Shown: positions 58,801-64,000 of the stretch, in pieces | How the letters are laid out: the number at the start of each line of letters is the position of its first letter | Position numbering within the stretch: position 1 is the first letter of the stretch | Source: Anaeramoeba flamelloides | Lineage: Eukaryota; Metamonada; Anaeramoebidae | NCBI GenBank assembly: GCA_027625915.1 | Contig: JANTQA010000023.1 | Location: forward strand, 23,312,001 to 23,376,000 | Length of the DNA stretch: 64,000 nt | Direction of reading: 5' to 3' | The notes under the pieces: generated by a model | The model's input: only the letters and a program-made list of their open reading frames with translations | What the model was told of the DNA's origin: nothing | Database searches by the model: none | Translations under genes and position numbers: made by a program

Positions 58801-59169
58801 ATCGTTATTCTTTTTTTTGTTTTTTTTTATTAATTTTTTTTTTTTTTCAAAGATAAGATACAGAAAGAAGGTGATCGTAAATTATCTTTTTTGAAATTTG
58901 TGTCTTTTAAAAGAAACCGAAAACTAAAAAGAAAAAGAAAAAGGTAATCAGAAAAAATGGATCCTTACATTCTTACAAACACAACTAATTTCTTTGTTCA
59001 ACGCGTGCTTGTTTGTTTCTTTCAAATTTAAACTACTTGCAGATTTTGAAGTATTACACCCAACTGAATTTACTTGGTTGTTGGTAGGTAATTCAATATC
59101 CATGCTTTGTTCATCTTGGTTTTTTTTTTTTTTATTGTTCTCGTTCGAAAGATCCTTTTTGTTATTCAT
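55858..59169 (-). CDS. PHD-finger protein with long Lys-rich tail, two exons
   Basis: Exon 1 is 58969-59169 (67 codons, ATG 59169) and exon 2 is 55858-58809; the joined product is 1050 residues. The 159-nt intron (58810-58968) runs GTAAGG to AAAAAG in phase 0. Splicing restores a complete PHD zinc finger: C63 and C65 from exon 1, then C78, C81, H86, C89, C102 and C105 from exon 2, with W100 two residues before C102. PHD fingers usually read histone H3 tails, so a chromatin role is likely. The rest is highly charged. Lys/Arg/Glu coiled-coil-like segments lie about 230-310. One patch (around 320-375) reads more like a folded region (NLIEQFDDEIKNGILEPFF). It is followed by Lys/Asn/Glu repeats, Gln/Glu helices and a His/Lys/Ser/Arg-rich tail resembling RS-type domains. 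No second catalytic domain is seen. Confidence 0.85.
58810..58968 (-). other. Intron splitting the PHD finger
   Basis: The donor is AAGAAT|GTAAGG and the acceptor AAAAAAAAG|AATAACG, phase 0. Reading through gives a stop in frame (TAA). Joining the exons gives Cys spacing typical of PHD fingers, which strongly supports the junction although the acceptor lacks a pyrimidine tract. Confidence 0.75.
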
Positions 59170-59624
59170 TGTTTGAGAAAAACAATTCGAGTTTAGTTCT
59201 TAAATTTTGGGAATTCAAAATGTGAATTATGTTTTGAAAAAAAAGAAACACTAAAAAAATAATGCAAAAAAAGTAAAAAAAATGTAAAAGCAAAAGAAGC
59301 TTTCAATTTGTCTCTCTGATTTTAATATTTCTTTTTACAAAATTACTTTTAAATTCATGAACTACGTGAATTTAATTTGAAAATGTTGGGTTAGATTGTT
59401 ATAAAATGAATTCTTCATCATTATCAGTTCTGTTCAAAGATTGAAATTAAACTAAATAATTTCTTGTTAGGTGATTGCGTGATAGAGGGTAATATAACTT
59501 TTAAAAATTTGATTTTGTTGACTGTTTATATTTGAACTTTATGAAAAAACTGTTTAAGAAAAGGGGTATTAAATTACCTTTTTACTTTAAGGTTGGTCTT
59601 CCATAATAAAACTTAATAAATATG

Positions 59625-59720
59625 AACTTCATTTTCAATTTCCTTCTTCAAGTAGAACCACAACCCTCACCTACTTCTTTGAGAACCTATTTGTAAAAGA
59701 AAAATAAGGAAAAGGAAGTA
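59625..59720. mobile_element. R5 short hairpin element, copy c
   Basis: Inverted ends AACTTCATTTTCAATTTCCT and AATAAGGAAAAGGAAGT. The core ACCTACTTCTTTGAGAACC matches copy b (in complement) and copy a. Confidence 0.55.
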
Positions 59721-60684
59721 AAAAATAAGATACCAATTTGTTCAGAAAATATTAGAAAGTTTTTGACAAGTTTATTTTAACATAACAGAATATTCGTGCA
59801 ACATTAAATAATAAATTTGGAGTGAAAGACAAATGAATATGAAAGTACTCTGAAAGATATGATTAGACACAGCCAAAGATTGTTTACAAATTTTTAAGGC
59901 ATCAGGGACATTCCTGTTATTAAAAAAAATTTTATTCTTAGAACCTTACTGAAAAAAAGATTTTTTTAAGTTTTACAAGATAATAAAACTTTCAAATCAA
60001 AATTTCATCAATAATACTCGATTTGTGAAAAGAAGTTAAAGTAAATCAGAGTAAAAATCTTTTAGATTTTAATTTTTTTTTTTGAACATTTTTTTTGATT
60101 ACATTTTAGAGTTTTATTAAATTATGGTTTTGGATCTTGAAATGCCTTTATAGGAATGAGTGAAATTAATCAAAGAGTAAATCAAAAAAATAGATAATAT
60201 AAGGTGTATATTTTAAAAACATCTTTTCTTTCAGAAGACTCAAAAAGAAAGATCTTCTTACGAAATAAATTTGCTGTAAACGTTGTGTAAAAACACACAA
60301 TTCAAGTATATTTTTGACCATACGTTTCATAAAACCTTCTTAATTTGGAAGAGGATAAGCAAGGTATTATATTGAACCTATCACCCCCTTCTCATTGTTT
60401 ATTTTTTGACAGAAACCTATTTTTTAAAATATGTTTTGATAGTCTTTTTTAAAATATAGCTATCAAAATATAGTTATATATAAATATATATATAATATCA
60501 TTTTAAATTTCACGGTGTTAACGGAATCATATATTATTCAAAATGAGAGTTCAGAATTTTTTACACAGTTAAAAGATTTTAAATAATTATAGAATTACTG
60601 TTGCATTGATCTTTGAAATAATTTTTTTTTTTCGAACAATTTTTATCATTTTTTGTCTTTTCTGTTTTATTTTCGATTTTTTTA

Positions 60685-60880
60685 CAGTCAGTTCCACTTT
60701 TAAGACACAAACTTTCAACGAAATTTAAGGCACAAAAAAATCTCAAATTAATGCACAAAATTTGGAATTTTTTTTTTAATAATTTATTTTTACTAGAATT
60801 TGAATTTTGTGCTTTAATTTGAGATTTTTTTGTGCCTTAAATTTCGTTGAAAGTTTGTGCATTAAAAGTGAAACTGACTG
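60685..60880. mobile_element. CAGTCAGTT palindromic MITE, intact
   Basis: 196 bp, starting CAGTCAGTTCCACTTTTAAG and ending GTGAAACTGACTG, flanked by TA. Only scattered differences from the copies at 26742 and 63069. Confidence 0.88.
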
Positions 60881-61844
60881 TATTTTTATTTTTTTTATAT
60901 AGTAGACTTCAACGGGAGGGTATTTTTTATATTTCCTTATATTTTTTGTGTTCAAGTTCGACTTTTCATGATATTTCACTATCCCGGTATTAACTAGTAA
61001 CTAGTTGGACCTTATTTTTCCTTTGCAACTCTTCATTTAATATAATCGGAAGTTCAACTAAGGAATAAAAATTGGAAGATAATAAAAAATGAATTGATAT
61101 ATATTGTAGTTTTCTTTAATCTTGAATTAATTTACAAAATGAACATAATTTTGGTTTTTTATTGTTTTAAGAAAATATATAGATTGGGTAATTTAACTTC
61201 GGGCATTAATCAAGTTTTTTAAGATGTATGTAATATTTGGCTTATTTCTGAATAATACAAAGTGGGTCAATACTATAGAAAAATGTTTGATATTTTAAAA
61301 AGCAAAAAGACTTCTTTGGAAGAAACATGTTTTATTATTATACGTGTAATAATGGATATATGGACTTTGTATAACATGTATTTCAAAATAAGAGATGCTA
61401 TTCTTTTTTTTTCTTCTCTTAACATATATTAAATACTCAAAGAAAAAGATGGTAAAAATGAAATAAATATGTTATTGGTTTATTATTGTTCTATTATTTA
61501 AATTAAAATTATCAAATTAAATTCGCAAATTTGAATTTTTTTTATCACAAATTTTCAGATTTTTATTGAATATTGCTTAAATTTTTATGGGTTTTTATAC
61601 CTCATACGGATTTTGGAAAACCTAAAGTCAATGGGCAACTTTTTGAATTGGTGATAAAATAATGTTATTTTATTATACATTTTTAATTATTTTTCTTCTT
61701 TTTTCTCCTTTTGATATATTTATTTTAATTGTAGCTTTTGCAAAATAAATAAAATAAATAAATCAAAATAATTTTTAAGAAAATATTTTTTTTAAAAAAA
61801 TAAACAAGTTCTTTTATAAAAATTCTATATAAATTCGGTTTATA

Positions 61845-62292
61845 CAGTCTTTTCAAGTCTACCATAAAATTTTAAATAAAACACAACTGGGTTTTCTATT
61901 CTTATTTACCATTTTCAAAAAATTGGGAAATAAGAGTTATTATTACAAAAAATAATAATAAATAAGCTATTATTCAAAATTTTGCAACATCAGAGAAAAA
62001 AAAATTGAAGGTTCATGAAGTACTTTTAATATAGTTCAAAAAAGGTAAATTTTTAAAGATCAGTAGATATTGTTATTTTTTAAAATTTACCTTTTTTGGA
62101 CCTTTAATTTTTAAGTTTCATGGGATCTTGAAAATTTTTTTCTTTGATGTTGCAAAATTTTGAATAATAGCTTATTTATTATTATTTTTTGTAATAATAA
62201 CTCTTATTTCCCAATTTTTTGGAAATGGTAAATAAGAATAGAAAAATCAATTGTGTTTTATTTAAAATTTTATGGTAGACTTGGAACAACTG
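61845..62292. mobile_element. 448-bp fully palindromic element, TA-flanked
   Basis: The ends are CAGTCTTTTCAAGTCTACCA and the complement of CAGTTGTTCCAAGTCTACCA, each next to TA. Inverted blocks continue almost to the centre, including AATAAGAGTTATTATTAC, CTATTATTCAAAATTTTGCA and AAAAGGTAAATTTTTAAA. It is noncoding and unrelated in sequence to the CAGTCAGTT family except for the CAGT end and TA target. Confidence 0.85.
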
Positions 62293-62595
62293 TAATTTAA
62301 TATTAACGTATAAAATTATTAATGTATGTATTTTTTTCAATTTAATTGGTATGTGTATATTAGTAGATCTTGAATCTGGTTTTATATCCGAACAAGAAAA
62401 GAAAAATCAGATTTTTATTTTGTTGCACCTGTTAAACTAAGTCAGCATTAGTTATTTTCAGACCAGTATTTCTAAATCGTGTTTCTCTTAAAGTGGTCTA
62501 ATTTGTTTTTTAAAATATCAATTATTTTTTTTTATAATTAACATTTGGGTGACGAATAAAAATAAAATAAATAATAGACACCAGAGAAAAATTGG

Positions 62596-62623
<28 letters not shown>
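62596..62623. repeat. (TA)n microsatellite
   Basis: Fourteen TA units in a row. Confidence 0.97.
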
Positions 62624-62627
<4 letters not shown>

Positions 62628-63068
62628 GAATATAAAAAATCAATTGATTAAATTATAAATTAAAAAAATATAATCCTTATTTATCCAAGCTAAGAAAAAC
62701 AATTCTGTTCATTTTGATCTTCAAGTAAAGATCAAAGAAAATATCAATCATAATTATATTTATTTTTATAAAGTCATTTTCAAACACTTCAGTAAAATTT
62801 GAATACTAAATATTTATTAGTAACTCAAGATCTTCCAATATAAAAATAATGAAGTATCAAAAAAAAATGAGAAAAAAGAAAAAAAAATATAAAATGTTTA
62901 AAAAAGATTTCAATTTTGAATTTGAAGTTACTAATTGTTTCACTTCAAAATTCTCTCATTGGTAGACAAAGTGTTATTTGGTATTGGGGTTAGTCTTGAT
63001 TTGGTGGTATTTGGAGATGTTTTGGTTTAATGTTTTGATATTCAAAAATGTAAAAGTTGGGTACAGTA

Positions 63069-63265
63069 CAGTCAGTTTCACTTTTAAGACACAAATTTTC
63101 AACAAAATTTAAGGCACAAAAAAATCTCAAATTAAGGCACAAAATTTGGAATTTTTTTTTTTACAATTTATTTTTACTAGAATTTGAATTTTGTGCCTTA
63201 ATATAAGATTTTTATTGTGCCTTAAATTTCGTTGAAAGTTTGTGCCTTAAAAGTGAAACTGACTG
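63069..63265. mobile_element. CAGTCAGTT palindromic MITE, intact
   Basis: 197 bp, starting CAGTCAGTTTCACTTTTAAG and ending AAGTGAAACTGACTG, with TA on both sides. The left TA lies in a local GTACAGTACAG context. Confidence 0.87.
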
Positions 63266-64000
63266 TAGTAAAAAAATGTTAATCAGCTGAAATTTTATAC
63301 CAATAAAATTCAACATGAGCTTTGGCTAAAAATTTACAAAATAACGTTTTATAATGAGAGTGTCTTATATCTCTCAATATATCAATTCTCATTGATTAGA
63401 AAAAGATCTTTGGGTTTTTTATTCTATTCAAAAAAAAATTATTTTGAATTATTCTTGGAAAAAAATTTTTGATTATATCTTGATGAAAGTACAATACTAT
63501 TGTCAATACATACTTCACTGTTAAAAATCAAGACACTCTAGAAAACTTTCCATTGAAACAACAATTAATAACATAAAACACCATTCAATAATTTTCGAAA
63601 CAACAATTAAAAACCAAAAAATTCCAAAACAACAATAAAAACTTGAAAAACAATATTTATTGAAGTCAACACAGATTATTGAACAAACTGTATTAACTTT
63701 GTAAAAAATGAGAATAAAAAAGATCAAAAAATTTTTGGTCTAGTTTTTAATGTAAAATATTATAATTATTGTTTAACAAACAACGTTTATTCTATAAAAA
63801 AAGTCATTACTTAGTATTTTTGCATTATTTATTGGATCTTAAACTTCAAGATATACAATCCAACAGAAAAATGGGGTTGTTCAAAAAGAGTCAAGAAAAA
63901 AGCGAAAAATTTATTTTTATTTTTGCCTTCCTTTTTACAATAGAGGCTAAAAATTACCATATACTTCTTTTACAAACTCTATTTGGAAAATAATAATCAG

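Larger units (their letters stand above)
59170..64000. other. A/T-rich spacer with MITEs
   Basis: No gene is supported in 4.8 kb. It contains an R5 hairpin (59625-59720), two intact CAGTCAGTT MITEs (60685-60880, 63069-63265), a 448-bp palindromic element (61845-62292) and a TA microsatellite (62596-62623). Confidence 0.6.

Noticed and set aside
63769-63993. Forward ORF at the right edge
   Set aside because: No ATG at the start and random A/T-type composition. It could be the edge of something outside the window, but nothing supports it.
1-64000. tRNA or rRNA genes
   Set aside because: I looked for GGTTCRA-type B boxes with matching A boxes and for conserved rRNA blocks; the few GGTTCAA hits lacked any cloverleaf context.

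Overview
The window looks like nuclear DNA of a very AT-rich protist. Coding exons stand out as islands of higher GC and sharper codon bias in long A/T-rich spacers. Proteins are eukaryotic (ZZ finger, PHD finger, cytosolic-type HMG-CoA synthase). Introns are short and GT-AG with T-rich 3' ends. Lys/Glu/Asn/Gln/Ser low-complexity tracts are abundant, even inside enzyme folds. This style fits an amoeboid anaerobe such as Anaeramoeba or another AT-rich amoeba, but nothing in the window proves the taxon. Stops are read with the standard code.

Layout. 1-2390 (-): C-terminally incomplete ZZ-finger / adenylation / carrier-domain protein. 7727-8800 (-): Gln-rich, probably nuclear protein. 16086-17573 (-): HMG-CoA synthase. 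22283-22705 (-): small protein of three ~46-residue lectin-like repeats. 28004-32170 (-): 1388-residue protein built of about nine tandem PH-like units. 35619-36626 (-): Lys-rich protein ending in one PH-like unit. 39673-40026 (+): short protein that may be a single PH-like unit. 45988-47698 (+): Ser/Asn-rich two-exon gene. 50180-50404 (+): orphan ORF. 51226-52146 (+): 3' exon of a gene whose start is unclear. 55858-59169 (-): two-exon PHD-finger protein. The genes do not form an operon or an obvious pathway. The only functional theme is the repeated PH-like fold; HMG-CoA synthase and the adenylation protein both handle acyl groups but need not be linked.

The spacers are full of repeats. I found four families of palindromic or terminal-inverted-repeat elements, at least two with TA target duplications (Tc1/mariner style), and a very long dispersed repeat (R1). 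R1 copies lie at about 18.1-22.0 kb, 33.4-39.5 kb, 3.5-4.8 kb (reversed) and about 42.0-43.1 kb. Comparing R1 copies reveals filled and empty sites of younger elements, and shows that a ~3-kb block carrying the 35.6-kb PH-like gene is present in only one copy. There is also an inverted repeat with nearly identical ~225-bp arms (42.2-43.0 kb), an 82-bp minisatellite, and weak remnants of a Tc1/mariner transposase and a LINE.

All positions and translations were worked out by eye. Repeat borders are approximate, usually to within 10-50 bases, and more for R1.
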